Shown here: positions 8,494 through 18,103 of the stretch, piece after piece | Numbering within the stretch: position 1 is the stretch's first letter | How the letters are laid out: each line of letters starts with the position of its first letter | Assembly (NCBI RefSeq): GCF_037040815.1 | Contig: NZ_CP146232.1 | Location: 930,001-994,000 of the forward strand | Reading direction: 5' to 3' | DNA length: 64,000 nt | Source: Pararoseomonas sp. SCSIO 73927 | Lineage (GTDB): Bacteria; Pseudomonadota; Alphaproteobacteria; Acetobacterales; Acetobacteraceae | Notes under the pieces: generated by a model | What the model was told of the DNA's origin: nothing | What the model saw: the letters and a program-made list of their open reading frames with translations, nothing else | Databases searched by the model: none | Made by a program: the position numbers and the translations under genes

Positions 8494-10281
8494 ATGCACG
8501 CCCCCGCTCTTCCCCCCCTCCTCCGCCGCTGGCCCCAGGGGTGGGACAGCATCGCCCTCGCCGCCCTCCTCGTCGCGGTCGCCGCCCTCCTCCTCGCCAT
8601 GCGCCGCCAGGGCATGACGGGGGACGAGCCCCGCTATCTCCTCTACGCCACCTCCCTCATCCGCCACGGCACCTTCACCATGCCGCTGGAGGAATGGTCC
8701 CCCATCCACCGCGCCCTCAACGGCGTCCCCGCCGCAGAGCTCCCCCCCAGCCTCAACGGGGGCGGCCCCAACGGCGGCACCGGCCCCTCGCACCCCGTCT
8801 ACATCCCCGCCCTCCTCTCCCCCTTCACCCTCCTCACCCCCCAGGCCCCCCGCCTCACCACCCTGGCTGTGGGCCTCGCCGGCCTCGTCGCGGTCCACCG
8901 CCTCTGCCGCCTCGCCGCCGGCCCCCGCCCCGCCATCCTCGCGGTCGCGGTCGCGGCCCTCACGATGCCGCTCATGCCCTACCTCCATCTCTTCTACATG
9001 GAGGCCTGGATCTTCTCCCTCACGGCGCTGGCCTGGTGGCGTCTCCACACCCGCCCCGGCCTCCTCGCCGCCGCCCTCATCGCCGCCATCCCGCTGGCCC
9101 ACATGCGCGGCTCCGTCGTCGCCGCCACCCTCTACGCCTTCCTCCTCTGGCCCCTCCTCCGCGCCGGGAACTGGCGCCGCCTGGCTACCCTCCTCATCCC
9201 CGGCCTCATCGGCCTGGCCCTCCTCGTCGCCCTGAACCTCGCCATCTACGGCGCCCTCACCGGCCCGGTGAACACCGCCCGCCCACCCCTCCCCTGGGCC
9301 TGGGCGGAGGTCCTGCCGATGCAGCTCTTCAACGTCCGCCACGGATTGCTGGCCTACGCCCCGATCTGGATCCTCGGCGCCGCCGCCCTCGCCGCCGGCG
9401 CCATCCGGGGCGCCCCCCTCGCCCGCCAGGGCCTGATCCTCCTGGCCGTCGCCGCCGTCACCGGCGTCGGCGTCAACCCCGGGGAGGGCTGGCCCGGCCG
9501 CTTCTGGGTCCTCTCCATGCCGATGCTCACCCTCGGCCTCGCCCACTGGATCGGGAAGGAGAAGGGGATTGCCATGCGCCTCCCCGGCGCGCTCCTCCTG
9601 CTCCTCACCCTCCTCAACACCGTCCTCTTCTTCGCCGGCCCCAACAACTTCCTGGACAACCGCCAGTCCACCGTCAGCTACGGCGTCCTCTTCGACGGCG
9701 GCGTCCCCTTCCACCTCGGCCTCCTCCTCCCGGTGGAGCTGAACGAGGCGGACCAGCGCGCGATGGTCGCCCGCCTCCTCCTCGGCTTCGCCGCCCTCTT
9801 CCTCCTCGGCGTCGCCGCCTGGCTCCGCCCGGGCTGGCGCCTGGCCCTGCCCATGGCCCTCCTCATCCTCGGCGGCGCGGAGCTCGCCCGCGTCACGAAC
9901 CTCCCCCGCACCGCCTACGCGCTGGAAACCGGGAACGGCGCCGCCCGCATCGCCTTCCCCACCCCCCAGCCCCTCGTCGCCCTGCAGATCGGCGACCCCA
10001 GGCAGATGTGGCACTACGACACGGACAACCGCCTGGACCTGCAGGTCACCCATCCGGACGGCAGCGTGACCCGCCTCGCCCACCTCCAGGCCCGCCAGCT
10101 CCTGCACCTGCGCTGCCTCGGCAGCATCGCCGCCGTCACGGTCACCAGCTCCACCGGCCTCGACATGGCTGCCCAGGCGGAATACCGCCTCCGCCTCTAC
10201 CGCCCCGCCTCCATGCTGGAGCGACTGGCGACGCGCCACCGGATCGGCTGCGGCGACCACCCCAAGAGGAACAGCCCATGA
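8494..10281 (+). CDS. Multi-pass membrane protein, GT-C glycosyltransferase-like
   Basis: About 595 residues with roughly ten hydrophobic segments. After the first segment comes [19 protein letters not shown], like the Asp-Glu loop that opens GT-C (ArnT/PMT-type) glycosyltransferases using lipid-linked sugars. The last 110 residues (after TAYALETG) look soluble and beta-rich. The acceptor is unknown. An in-frame ATG at 8410 overlaps the argG stop (TAATG), but the 28 extra residues are polar and sit over a strong hairpin, so I prefer the ATG at 8494. The stop overlaps pyrF by four bases, so it leads the pyrF-trpF operon. Confidence 0.65.
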   Translation: MHAPALPPLLRRWPQGWDSIALAALLVAVAALLLAMRRQGMTGDEPRYLLYATSLIRHGTFTMPLEEWSPIHRALNGVPAAELPPSLNGGGPNGGTGPSHPVYIPALLSPFTLLTPQAPRLTTLAVGLAGLVAVHRLCRLAAGPRPAILAVAVAALTMPLMPYLHLFYMEAWIFSLTALAWWRLHTRPGLLAAALIAAIPLAHMRGSVVAATLYAFLLWPLLRAGNWRRLATLLIPGLIGLALLVALNLAIYGALTGPVNTARPPLPWAWAEVLPMQLFNVRHGLLAYAPIWILGAAALAAGAIRGAPLARQGLILLAVAAVTGVGVNPGEGWPGRFWVLSMPMLTLGLAHWIGKEKGIAMRLPGALLLLLTLLNTVLFFAGPNNFLDNRQSTVSYGVLFDGGVPFHLGLLLPVELNEADQRAMVARLLLGFAALFLLGVAAWLRPGWRLALPMALLILGGAELARVTNLPRTAYALETGNGAARIAFPTPQPLVALQIGDPRQMWHYDTDNRLDLQVTHPDGSVTRLAHLQARQLLHLRCLGSIAAVTVTSSTGLDMAAQAEYRLRLYRPASMLERLATRHRIGCGDHPKRNSP

Positions 10282-10985
10282 TCCCGCGCCCGAACCGCGC
10301 CGGCATCATCGCCGCCCTGGACACCGGCAGCCCGCAGCGGGCAGAGGCCTGGGCGGAAGCGCTGTCCCCCCATGTCGGCTGCCTGAAGCTCGGCCTGGAA
10401 TACTTCGTGGCCAACGGCCCCGCCGCCGTCGCCCGCATCGCCGCCCGCGCTCCGGTCTTCCTCGACCTGAAGTTCCACGACATCCCCAACACCGTCGCCG
10501 GCGCCGTCCGCTCCGCCCTCGCGCTCCGCCCCGCCATGCTCACGATCCACGCCGCCGGCGGCCCGGCCATGGTGGAGGCCGCCCGCCGCGCCGCCGAGGA
10601 GGCCGGCCCGGACCGCCCGGCCATCCTCGCCGTCACCGTCCTCACCAGCACCGATGCCGCCACCCTCGCCACCACCGGCGTCTCCGGCGGCCCCGCCCAG
10701 CAGGTTCTCCGCCTGGCCCGCCTGACGCTGGAGTCCGGCGCCGACGGCCTCGTCCTCTCCCCGCGCGAGGTTCCGATGATCCGCGCCGCCCACGGCGCGG
10801 CCCCCCTACTCGTCGTCCCGGGCATCCGCCCCAGGGGCAGCGACCCCGGCGACCAGTCCCGCATCGCCACCCCGGAGGAGACGGCGGATGCCGGCGCCGA
10901 CTGGCTGGTGATCGGCCGCCCCATCACCGCCGCCCCCGACCCCGCCGCCGCCGCGGCCGCCATCGCGAGGTCCCTGCGCCCATGA
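10278..10985 (+). CDS. pyrF: Orotidine 5'-phosphate decarboxylase
   Basis: 235 residues. [10 protein letters not shown] opens the TIM barrel; the catalytic D63-x-K65-xx-D68 motif is readable in [12 protein letters not shown], and VVPGIRPRG with the phosphate-binding end [10 protein letters not shown] follows. It makes UMP in pyrimidine synthesis. It overlaps the preceding membrane-protein gene and trpF by ATGA junctions, so translation is coupled across the three genes. Confidence 0.96.
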   Translation: MIPRPNRAGIIAALDTGSPQRAEAWAEALSPHVGCLKLGLEYFVANGPAAVARIAARAPVFLDLKFHDIPNTVAGAVRSALALRPAMLTIHAAGGPAMVEAARRAAEEAGPDRPAILAVTVLTSTDAATLATTGVSGGPAQQVLRLARLTLESGADGLVLSPREVPMIRAAHGAAPLLVVPGIRPRGSDPGDQSRIATPEETADAGADWLVIGRPITAAPDPAAAAAAIARSLRP

Positions 10986-11632
10986 CCCTCGCCAAGATCT
11001 GCGGCCTGAACGACACCGCCGGCCTGGACGCCGCGATCGCGGGCGGCGCCGACATGATCGGCCTCGTCTTCTTCCCGCCCTCCCCCCGGGCCCTCATGCC
11101 GGAAGCCGCCGCCACCCTCTCCGCCCGCGCCCCCGCGCAGGAGGATGGCGGCCCCCTCCGCGTCGGCCTTTTCGTGGACGCCACCGACGAAGCCATCGCC
11201 GCGGTCCTCGCCGCCGTGGACCTGGACATGCTCCAGCTCCACGGCGACGAGACGCCGGAGCGCGCCGCCGCCCTGCGGACCCGCTTCTCCCTCCCTGTCA
11301 TGAAGGCCCTCGGCATCGCCACCCCCGCCGACCTCGACGCGCTGGACGCCTATGCCCCCGCCGTGGACGCCTTCCTGCTGGACGCCAAGGCCCCGCCCGG
11401 CGCCCCCCTGCCCGGCGGCAACGCGGCCGTCTTCGACTGGTCCCTCCTCTCCGGCCGCCCGGTCCCCCGCCCCTGGCTCCTCGCCGGCGGCCTGACGCCG
11501 GACAACGTGGCGGACGCCCTCCGCACCACGGGCGCGCCGGGCGTGGACGTCTCCTCCGGCGTGGAAGCATCCCGCGGCGTGAAGGACCCGGCCCGCGTCA
11601 CGGCCTTCCTGCGCGCGGCACGGGGGGCGTGA
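10982..11632 (+). CDS. trpF: Phosphoribosylanthranilate isomerase
   Basis: 216 residues. KICGLN at 5-10 contains the catalytic Cys, [10 protein letters not shown] and [10 protein letters not shown] are family blocks, and the phosphate site reads [10 protein letters not shown] and GVDVSSGVE. It catalyses the third step of tryptophan synthesis. It overlaps pyrF (ATGA). The stop is followed by repeat R1 and an EamA gene before trpB, whereas trpF, trpB and trpA are usually adjacent in alphaproteobacteria. Confidence 0.95.
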   Translation: MTLAKICGLNDTAGLDAAIAGGADMIGLVFFPPSPRALMPEAAATLSARAPAQEDGGPLRVGLFVDATDEAIAAVLAAVDLDMLQLHGDETPERAAALRTRFSLPVMKALGIATPADLDALDAYAPAVDAFLLDAKAPPGAPLPGGNAAVFDWSLLSGRPVPRPWLLAGGLTPDNVADALRTTGAPGVDVSSGVEASRGVKDPARVTAFLRAARGA

Positions 11633-11646
11633 GCGCCGCCGCCCTC

Positions 11647-11866
11647 GGGAGGCTCCGCCTCCCGGACCCTCCGCCGGGGGAAGAAGGAATTCTTCCCCCA
11701 GACCCCAATCATCTTTTTCTATCCACTGGTTCCAGGGGAACACGACCCGCGCCGAGGGTCCATGACCCTCGGCGAACCGCCAGCCCCGCATTCCGCGGCA
11801 GCCTCCCAGAAACAGATGAGGGGTGGGGTTCCAGGGGAGGGGAGAATTCCTTCTCCCCTCCCCTGG
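11647..11866. repeat. Composite hairpin repeat R1 (symmetric D-C-D form)
   Basis: First a small hairpin GGGAGGCTCCGCCTCCC (11647-11663). Then hairpin D, arms GGGGGAAGAA / TTCTTCCCCC with a GGAA loop (11676-11699), and a pyrimidine tail with ATCTTTTTCT (to 11720). Central hairpin C is GCCGAGGGTC-cat-GACCCTCGGC (11751-11773). Box CCGCGGCAGCC is at 11793-11803. A second, inverted tail and hairpin D follow, with perfect 16-nt arms around TTCC (11831-11866). The left D lies 43 nt past the trpF stop; the right D ends 10 nt before the EamA start. The same plan recurs at 42496-42690 and, with other ends, at three more sites. Confidence 0.85.
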
Positions 11867-11876
11867 GGCAGCCCGC

Positions 11877-12761
11877 ATGAAGCCCGCCCACATCGCCCTC
11901 GCGCTGCTCACCACCGCGATCTGGGGCTTCAACTTCGTCATGATCCGCGTGGCGCTGGATTCCGGCCTGCCACCGCTGCTGATGGCCGCGCTGCGCTTCG
12001 TGGTCGCCGCCCTCCCCGTGCTGTGGCTGCCCCGGCCGACGATCTCCACCGGGCGGCTGGTGGCGATCGCGGCCTTCCTCTTCGTCGGGCAGTTCGGGCT
12101 GCTCTTCACCGGCATGGCGGCGGGGATGCCGCCCGGACTGGCCTCGGTCACGCAGCAGTCCCAGGCCTTCATGACCGGGCTGATCGCCGCGGCGGTGCTG
12201 CGGGAGCGGCCCACGCCGTGCACGGTCGCCGGGATGGCGGTGGCCTTCCTGGGGCTGGCCCTGATCGCCACCACGGTGGGTGGCGGCGGGGTGACGGCGC
12301 TCGGGCTCGGCCTCTGCCTGTCGGCGGCCGCGAGCTGGGCGGTGGGGAACGTGCTGCTGCGCGGCGCGGGGGAGACCGGGGGCGCGCTGGCGCTGATGTC
12401 CTGGATGAGCCTCGTGCCGATCCTGCCCTTCTTCGCCATGTCCCTGGCGATCGAGGGGCCGGGGACGATCGCGCACGCGCTGACGCACCTGCAATGGGGC
12501 GGGGTGGCGGGGGTGCTCTACGTCGCGGTCGCCGCCACCTCCGTCGGCTACGGGATCTGGGGGTTCCTCATGGCACGCTACCCCGCCACCACGGTCGCGC
12601 CCTTCGCGCTGCTGGTGCCGGTCACCGGGGCGGCCTCGGCGGCGCTGGTGGTGGGGGAGAGCTTCGGGCCGATGCGGCTGGTGGGGATGGCCCTGGTGCT
12701 GGCGGGGCTGGGGATCGGGGTGCTGCGATGGCGGCGTGACCCCGCCCCCGCCGCACGCTAA
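11877..12761 (+). CDS. EamA/DMT-family exporter
   Basis: 294 residues with ten hydrophobic segments forming two EamA repeats (about 1-140 and 150-290); [16 protein letters not shown] and the Pro-rich helix ends are typical. Substrates of the family are amino acids and other metabolites; its place between trpF and trpB hints at an aromatic compound, but that is inference. I chose the ATG at 11877 because an upstream in-frame start would place coding over repeat R1. Its base use is less C-rich than trpF before it. Confidence 0.8.
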   Translation: MKPAHIALALLTTAIWGFNFVMIRVALDSGLPPLLMAALRFVVAALPVLWLPRPTISTGRLVAIAAFLFVGQFGLLFTGMAAGMPPGLASVTQQSQAFMTGLIAAAVLRERPTPCTVAGMAVAFLGLALIATTVGGGGVTALGLGLCLSAAASWAVGNVLLRGAGETGGALALMSWMSLVPILPFFAMSLAIEGPGTIAHALTHLQWGGVAGVLYVAVAATSVGYGIWGFLMARYPATTVAPFALLVPVTGAASAALVVGESFGPMRLVGMALVLAGLGIGVLRWRRDPAPAAR

Positions 12762-12814
12762 AGACCGCCTCTTCGCCCGCGCCTTCCGGGCCAACCACAC
12801 GGGAGACCGCCGCC

Positions 12815-14047
12815 GTGAACAAGCCCCTCCCCAATTCCCTCCGCCCCAACTCCCTGCGGAGCGGCCCGGACGCCCGTGGCCGCTTCGGCGATTTCGGCGG
12901 CCGCTTCGTCGCCGAGACGCTGATGCCGAACATCACGGAGGTGCAGGAGGCCTACGACGCGGCCCGGAAGGACCCTGAATTCGACCGGGAATGGCGGCGC
13001 CTGCTGAAGGACTACGTGGGCCGCCCCTCCCCGCTCTGGTTCGCGGAGCGGCTGACGAACCACCTCGGCGGCGCGAAGGTCTACCTGAAGCGCGAGGAGC
13101 TGAACCACACCGGCGCGCACAAGATCAACGCCGTGCTCGCGCAGATCATGCTGGCGAAGCGCATGGGCAAGACGCGCATCATCGCGGAGACCGGCGCGGG
13201 CCAGCACGGCGTGGCCACCGCCACCGCCTGCGCCCTGTTCGACCTGCCCTGCACCGTCTTCATGGGCGCGACGGACGTGGAGCGGCAGAAGCCCAACGTG
13301 TTCCGCATGAAGCTGCTGGGCGCGGAGGTGAACGCCGTCACCTCCGGCGCCGCCACGCTGAAGGACGCGATGAACGAGGCCCTGCGCTACTGGGTCGCGA
13401 ACGTGGCGGACACCTACTACTGCATCGGCACCGTCGCCGGCCCCGCGCCCTACCCGCAGATGGTGCGGGAGTTCCAGTGCGTGATCGGCGAGGAGACGAA
13501 GGAGCAGTGCCTCGCCATCGAGGGCCGGCTGCCGGACGTGGTGGTCTGCGCCGTCGGCGGCGGCTCCTCCGCCATGGGCATCTTCCACCCCTTCCTCGAC
13601 GATGCCGAGGTGAAGCTGGTGGGGGTGGAAGCCGCCGGGCACGGCATCGAGACCGGTGCCCATGCTGCGGCCATCAACGGCGGATCGCCGGGCGTTCTGC
13701 ACGGGAACAAGACCTACCTGTTGCAGGACCGCCACGGGCAGATCACGGAGGCCCACTCCATCTCCGCCGGCCTCGACTACCCGGGCATCGGCCCGGAGCA
13801 CTCCTGGCTGCACGAGATCGGGCGCGTGGAGTACACGGCGGCCACCGACAACGAGGCGCTGTCCGCCTTCCAGCTCCTCTCCAAGCTGGAGGGCATCATC
13901 CCCGCCCTGGAATCCGCCCACGGCCTGGCCGAGGTGATCAAGCGCGCGCCGACCATGCCGAAGGAAGGCATCATCGTGCTCAACCTCTCCGGCCGCGGCG
14001 ACAAGGACATCTTCACGGTGGCCCACCACATGGGGGTGGAGATCTGA
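12815..14047 (+). CDS. trpB: Tryptophan synthase beta subunit
   Basis: 410 residues from a GTG start. [12 protein letters not shown] holds the PLP lysine (Lys103); [13 protein letters not shown] is the substrate-carboxylate loop and [10 protein letters not shown] the PLP-phosphate loop. It condenses indole with serine. The stop overlaps the trpA start (TGATG), so the alpha and beta subunits are translationally coupled. Confidence 0.97.
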   Translation: MNKPLPNSLRPNSLRSGPDARGRFGDFGGRFVAETLMPNITEVQEAYDAARKDPEFDREWRRLLKDYVGRPSPLWFAERLTNHLGGAKVYLKREELNHTGAHKINAVLAQIMLAKRMGKTRIIAETGAGQHGVATATACALFDLPCTVFMGATDVERQKPNVFRMKLLGAEVNAVTSGAATLKDAMNEALRYWVANVADTYYCIGTVAGPAPYPQMVREFQCVIGEETKEQCLAIEGRLPDVVVCAVGGGSSAMGIFHPFLDDAEVKLVGVEAAGHGIETGAHAAAINGGSPGVLHGNKTYLLQDRHGQITEAHSISAGLDYPGIGPEHSWLHEIGRVEYTAATDNEALSAFQLLSKLEGIIPALESAHGLAEVIKRAPTMPKEGIIVLNLSGRGDKDIFTVAHHMGVEI

Positions 14048-14913
14048 TGGGCGAGACAGCTCCTGCGGCGGCGGGCTGCGTCGAGCCCGTGCCCGGCGGT
14101 CGCATCGCCCGTCGCTTCGCGAAGCTGCGCACCGAGGGACGCGGCGCGCTGATGCCCTTCCTCGAGGCCTACGACCCCGACCCCGCGACGAGCATGGCCA
14201 TCCTGCGCGGCATGCCCGGCGCGGGCGCCGACCTGATCGAGCTCGGCGTGCCCTTCACCGACCCCGCCGCCGACGGCCCCACCGTGCAGAAGGCCGGGCA
14301 GCGCGCGCTGAAGGCCGGCGGATCGCTGGCCGGGGCGCTTGCGATGGTGCGGGACTTCCGGCGCGACGACGAGGACACGCCGCTGGTGCTGATGGGCTAC
14401 TTGAACCCCATCCTCGCCTACGGGCCGGAGCGCTTCTGCGAGGACTGCCGCTGCTCCGGCGTGGACGGCCTCATCGTCGTGGACATGCCGCCCGAGGAGG
14501 CGGACGAGGTCCAGCCCTTCGCGCAGGGGCTGGACATGATCCGGCTGGTGGCGCCCACCACGCTGGGAAACCGCCTGCCGACCGTGCTCGATGGCGCCAG
14601 CGGCTTCATCTACTACATCCCCATCACCGGCATCACCGGCACGCGCTCGGCCGATGCGGCGGATCTGGCGGCGGCCGTGCCGCGCATGCGGGCAGCCACC
14701 GACCTGCCGGTCGCGATCGGCTTCGGCATCCGCACGCCGGAGCAGGCGGCCGAGGCGGTGCGCGCGGCCGACGGGGCAGTGGTCGGCTCCGCGCTGATCG
14801 AGATCCTGGCGGGCACGCTGGACGAGGACGGGCGCGCCACGAAGGGCACGGTGCGCGCGGTGCTGGACGGGGTGCGGGCCCTGGCTGAGGGCGTGCGTGG
14901 GGCGCGGGAATAG
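14047..14913 (+). CDS. trpA: Tryptophan synthase alpha subunit
   Basis: 288 residues. The catalytic Glu is in LIELGVPFTDP and the catalytic Asp in DPAADGPTVQ; GIRTPEQA and VGSALIEI are the phosphate-binding loops. It cleaves indole-3-glycerol phosphate and channels indole to TrpB. About 20 unusual N-terminal residues (ETAPAAAGCVEPVPGG) precede the family start at RIARRFAKLR. The accD and folC genes that often follow trpA in alphaproteobacteria are absent; repeat R2 and a convergent GH13 gene follow instead. Confidence 0.95.
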   Translation: MGETAPAAAGCVEPVPGGRIARRFAKLRTEGRGALMPFLEAYDPDPATSMAILRGMPGAGADLIELGVPFTDPAADGPTVQKAGQRALKAGGSLAGALAMVRDFRRDDEDTPLVLMGYLNPILAYGPERFCEDCRCSGVDGLIVVDMPPEEADEVQPFAQGLDMIRLVAPTTLGNRLPTVLDGASGFIYYIPITGITGTRSADAADLAAAVPRMRAATDLPVAIGFGIRTPEQAAEAVRAADGAVVGSALIEILAGTLDEDGRATKGTVRAVLDGVRALAEGVRGARE

Positions 14914-14935
14914 GAGGTACCGGTCCTCCATATCC

Positions 14936-15179
14936 GGTCCGTGGCCAGGGAGAGGAACAAGGAATTCTTCCTCTCCCCGGACCCCTCACCATCATCTTCT
15001 TTCTCGAGTTGGTCTGGACATCGCTGACGGTGCGCCTCGGCTCTTGGAGCCGAGGCGACTGCAGGGGCAGGATCGGGCCCGATCACCAGCGCCACGCCTC
15101 AGGTCAGTCCCGCGGCAGCCCCATGCAAGTCTAGGAGGCTCAGCCTCCTGGCGGGGATCCAAGGGGCAGAGCCCCTTGG
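14936..15179. repeat. Composite hairpin repeat R2 (D-C-B-A form)
   Basis: It sits between convergent trpA and GH13 genes. Hairpin D: GGGAGAGGAA (14948-14957) with TTCCTCTCCC (14968-14977), enclosed by GGTCC/GGACC (14936-14940, 14979-14983). Tail CATCATCTTCTTTCT ends at 15004. Hairpin C: CGCCTCGGCTC-ttg-GAGCCGAGGCG (15033-15057). Box CCGCGGCAGCC is at 15110-15120. Hairpin B: AGGAGGCT-c-AGCCTCCT (15133-15149). Hairpin A: CCAAGGGGC-aga-GCCCCTTGG (15159-15179). D starts 22 nt after the trpA stop; A lies 6 nt beyond the GH13 stop. Confidence 0.85.
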
Positions 15180-15185
15180 GCACCC

Positions 15186-16850
15186 TCAGATCTCGCTGCG
15201 GCGGAGCAGGTAGTCCAGCCCGCCCACCCGGAACCAGCGGTAGCCGTAGGGCTCCATCAGGATGCGGTGGTGCCGGCCGTCCACCGGCCGGCTGTGGTCC
15301 TCCGCGAGAAGGTTGATCAGCAGGCTGTCGTGCGATCCGGCGGCGCCGGGATCGATGTCGATCTCCCGCGGCTCGTCGCCGAGGTTGTGGAGGAAGAGCA
15401 CGGAGTTGCCGCGCCAGTCGTAGCGGAGGGCGAGCACGTCCTTCGCGTCCGTCTGGACCACCTCGTAGTCGCCGCTGCCGATCTCCGGGATCTCCTTCCG
15501 CATGCGGATCACGCGCTCCGTCCAGTTGAGGAGGGAGGCGGGGTCGCGGCGCTGGGCGGCGACGTTCAGGTGCTCGAAGCCGTAGGGGCCGCCGGAGATG
15601 ACGGGGTTGGGCGGGCTGTCGTGCTTGGTGAACCCGCCATGCGGCTCGGTGGACCACTGCATCGGCGTGCGCGCGCACTCCCGCTCCGGCAGGGTGAGGT
15701 CGTCGCCCATCCCGATCTCGTCGCCGTAGCGGATCACCGGGGTGCCGGGCAGGGTGAGCATGAGGCTCGTCGCCAGCTCGTAGCGGCGGCGGTCGCCCTT
15801 CAGCATCGGGGCCAGGCGGCGGCGGATGCCGCGGTCGTAGAGCTGCATGGACTTGTCGGGGCCGAAGGCCTCGAACACGGCCTGGCGCTGCTTCTCCGTC
15901 AGACGGCCGAGATCCAGCTCGTCGTGGTTGCGCAGGAACACGCCCCACTGCGCGGTGGCCGGCTTGTCGCGCGTGCCCTCCAGCGCCTTGGCGAGCGGGC
16001 GGGTGTCGGCGCTGGCGAGTGCCAGGAACAGGTTCTGGTTCAGCGGGAAGTTGAACATCATGTGCATGCGGTGGCCGTCGGCGCCGAAGAACTCCTCGTT
16101 CAGCTTCGGCGGCACGTTCGCCTCCGCCAGGAGGATGGCGTCGCCGCGCCGCCACTGCAGGAACTCGCGCAGGTCGCGCAGCATGTCGTAGCGCGGCGCG
16201 GCCTTCTTCACATCCGCGCCCTTCGTCGCGATCACGAAGGGCACGGCGTCCATGCGGAAGCCGGAGACGCCGAGCTGCAGCCAGTACCCCATGATCTTCA
16301 GGATCTCGGCCTGCACGTGCGGGTTCTCCGTGTTGAGGTCCGGCTGGAACTCGTAGAAGCGGTGGAAGTAGTAGAGGCCCGCCTCCGTGTCGCGCGTCCA
16401 GGTCGTCTTCTGCACGCCGGGGAAGACGACGCCGTCCTCCGCATTCGCCGGGCGCTTGTCGGACCACACGTACCAGTCCCGGTACCTCGATCCCGGGTCG
16501 CGCCGCGCCTCCTGGAACCAGGGGTGCTGGTCCGAGCTGTGGTTCACCACGAGGTCCATGATCACGCGCATGCCGCGCTGGTGGCAGCCATGGGTGAATT
16601 CCACGAAGTCGCCGAGCGTGCCGTAGCGCGGATCGACGCCGTAGTAGTCCGTGATGTCGTAGCCGTTGTCCCTCTGCGGGGAGGGCTGGAACGGCATGAG
16701 CCAGATGCAGGTGACGCCGAGGCCCTGGATGTAGTCCAGCCGCCGCGTCAGCCCCTCGAAGTCGCCCACGCCATCGCCGTTGGCGTCCATATAGCTCTCG
16801 ACGGAGAGGCAGTAGACCACCGCGTTCTTGTACCAGAGGTCGTTGATCAT
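15186..16850 (-). CDS. GH13 alpha-glucan enzyme, trehalose-synthase (TreS)-like
   Basis: 554 residues, the size of TreS without a fused maltokinase. The start MINDLWYKNAVVYCLSVESY, then DANGDGVGDFEGL and NGYDITDYYGVD, match TreS. The three GH13 acids are readable: Asp in GFRMDAVPF, Glu in LLAEANV and Asp in FLRNHDEL. TreS interconverts maltose and trehalose; a related glucosyltransferase cannot be excluded. It is transcribed divergently from a LysR gene across a 217-nt gap, a classic regulator/target arrangement. The ATG at 16850 is chosen because the 65 codons upstream are low-complexity. Confidence 0.8.
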   Translation of the reverse strand: MINDLWYKNAVVYCLSVESYMDANGDGVGDFEGLTRRLDYIQGLGVTCIWLMPFQPSPQRDNGYDITDYYGVDPRYGTLGDFVEFTHGCHQRGMRVIMDLVVNHSSDQHPWFQEARRDPGSRYRDWYVWSDKRPANAEDGVVFPGVQKTTWTRDTEAGLYYFHRFYEFQPDLNTENPHVQAEILKIMGYWLQLGVSGFRMDAVPFVIATKGADVKKAAPRYDMLRDLREFLQWRRGDAILLAEANVPPKLNEEFFGADGHRMHMMFNFPLNQNLFLALASADTRPLAKALEGTRDKPATAQWGVFLRNHDELDLGRLTEKQRQAVFEAFGPDKSMQLYDRGIRRRLAPMLKGDRRRYELATSLMLTLPGTPVIRYGDEIGMGDDLTLPERECARTPMQWSTEPHGGFTKHDSPPNPVISGGPYGFEHLNVAAQRRDPASLLNWTERVIRMRKEIPEIGSGDYEVVQTDAKDVLALRYDWRGNSVLFLHNLGDEPREIDIDPGAAGSHDSLLINLLAEDHSRPVDGRHHRILMEPYGYRWFRVGGLDYLLRRSEI

Positions 16851-17067
16851 CCCTGCCGCCCTGCCTGCCAGGGGCGGAAACCGCCTCTCCGGGCCCGGGT
16901 TGCGCGGGCTGTTCCGCCCTTCGTCCGGGAGGGCAGGGCCTCGGCGAGGGCCCGCCGGCGGTGCGGCCCCGCACGGCGCGCCTCCCGCCTCCCCCGCCGG
17001 CCACGCGGCTTCCATCCACGCCGTGGATGCCCTACGCCTGCACACCCTCTCCCGCCGGAGTCATCCC

Positions 17068-17991
17068 ATGCCGCAGCGCAGCCTCGAGACCGGCCTCCGC
17101 AAGTTCGACCTGAACCTTCTCCCGGTCTTCTGGACGCTGATGAAGACCCGCAGCGTCACCCGCACGGGCGAGGCCCTGTTCCTCTCCCAGCCCGCCACCT
17201 CCGCCGCCCTCGCCCGCCTCCGCGCCTCCTTCAAGGACGACCTCTTCGTCCGCCAGGGCCGCACGCTGGAGCCGACCCCGAAGGCGGAGGCGCTGATGGA
17301 GCAGCTCGGCCCGCTGATGCAGGGCGTGGCCGGCGCGCTCGGCGAATCCATCCCCTTCGACCCGGCCACCGACGCCCGCACCTTCCGCATCGGCATGGCC
17401 GAGGACGTGGCCATGGCCCTGATGCCCGCCCTGCCCGCCATCCGGGAGGCCGCCCCGCACTGCCGCCTGATCTGCCGCGCCGCCAGCTACCGCACCATCC
17501 CCGAGATGTTCGCCACCCGGGAGATCAGCCTCTTCATCGGCCATGTGGAGGAGCTGCCCGCCAGCTCGAAGCAGCGCGTCATCCGCCGCGGCGGCTGGGT
17601 GGTGCTGCGGGACGCCGCCTCCCCCGGCCCGGTGGACCTGGACATGTACTGCGCCCGCCCGCACCTGCTGGTCACGCCGCGCGGCGACCTCATCGGCATC
17701 GCGGACGAGATCCTGGCGGGGCTGGGCCGGGAGCGGCAGGTGGTGCTGGGCCTGCCGGACTACGCCCTCATCCCCCGCGCCCTGCTCGGCACGGACCTGC
17801 TCTGCCTCGTCAGCGAGGCGGTCTACGACGCCCTCTCGATCCTGGACGACAAGTGCCGGCTGGCCGTGGACCCGCCGCCCTTCCCCTGCCCGGAATCTGT
17901 CACCTACATCGCCTGGCGCGGCGCCGTGGACCACGACCCCGGCGAGATGTGGCTCCGCGCCCAGCTCATCGCGGCGCTGGCGCGGCACTGA
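17068..17991 (+). CDS. LysR-family transcriptional regulator
   Basis: 307 residues. The N-terminal winged HTH reads FDLNLLPVFWTLMKTRSVTR, then TGEALFLSQPATSAALARLR, with the recognition helix near residues 35-55. The effector domain starts near 95 (TFRIGMAEDVAMALMP) as in the NodD/LinR-type branch of the family. Divergent from the GH13 gene, so it may control it; the inducer is unknown. A hairpin follows the stop. Confidence 0.85.
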   Translation: MPQRSLETGLRKFDLNLLPVFWTLMKTRSVTRTGEALFLSQPATSAALARLRASFKDDLFVRQGRTLEPTPKAEALMEQLGPLMQGVAGALGESIPFDPATDARTFRIGMAEDVAMALMPALPAIREAAPHCRLICRAASYRTIPEMFATREISLFIGHVEELPASSKQRVIRRGGWVVLRDAASPGPVDLDMYCARPHLLVTPRGDLIGIADEILAGLGRERQVVLGLPDYALIPRALLGTDLLCLVSEAVYDALSILDDKCRLAVDPPPFPCPESVTYIAWRGAVDHDPGEMWLRAQLIAALARH

Positions 17992-18006
17992 GGGCCGGGC
18001 CCGGCC

Positions 18007-18027
18007 GGAAGCGGCGGGTCCGCTTCC
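18007..18027 (+). terminator. Hairpin after the LysR gene
   Basis: GGAAGCGG (18007-18014) pairs with CCGCTTCC (18020-18027) over a 5-nt loop, 15 nt after the LysR stop and before the convergent aldo/keto reductase. No clear T-run. A CTCTCACCCCCGGC-like pyrimidine repeat follows at about 18075-18115. Confidence 0.45.
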
Positions 18028-18103
18028 CCGGGAACAGGACCGGGTCGCCGCGCCCCTCCATCGCGCCCAAGCCTCTCACCCCCGGCTTCTCACACCCGGC
18101 CTC

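Noticed and set aside
10142..12439. 765-codon minus-strand frame over pyrF, trpF and EamA
   Set aside because: It covers three clear plus-strand genes and repeat R1, with no recognisable domain.
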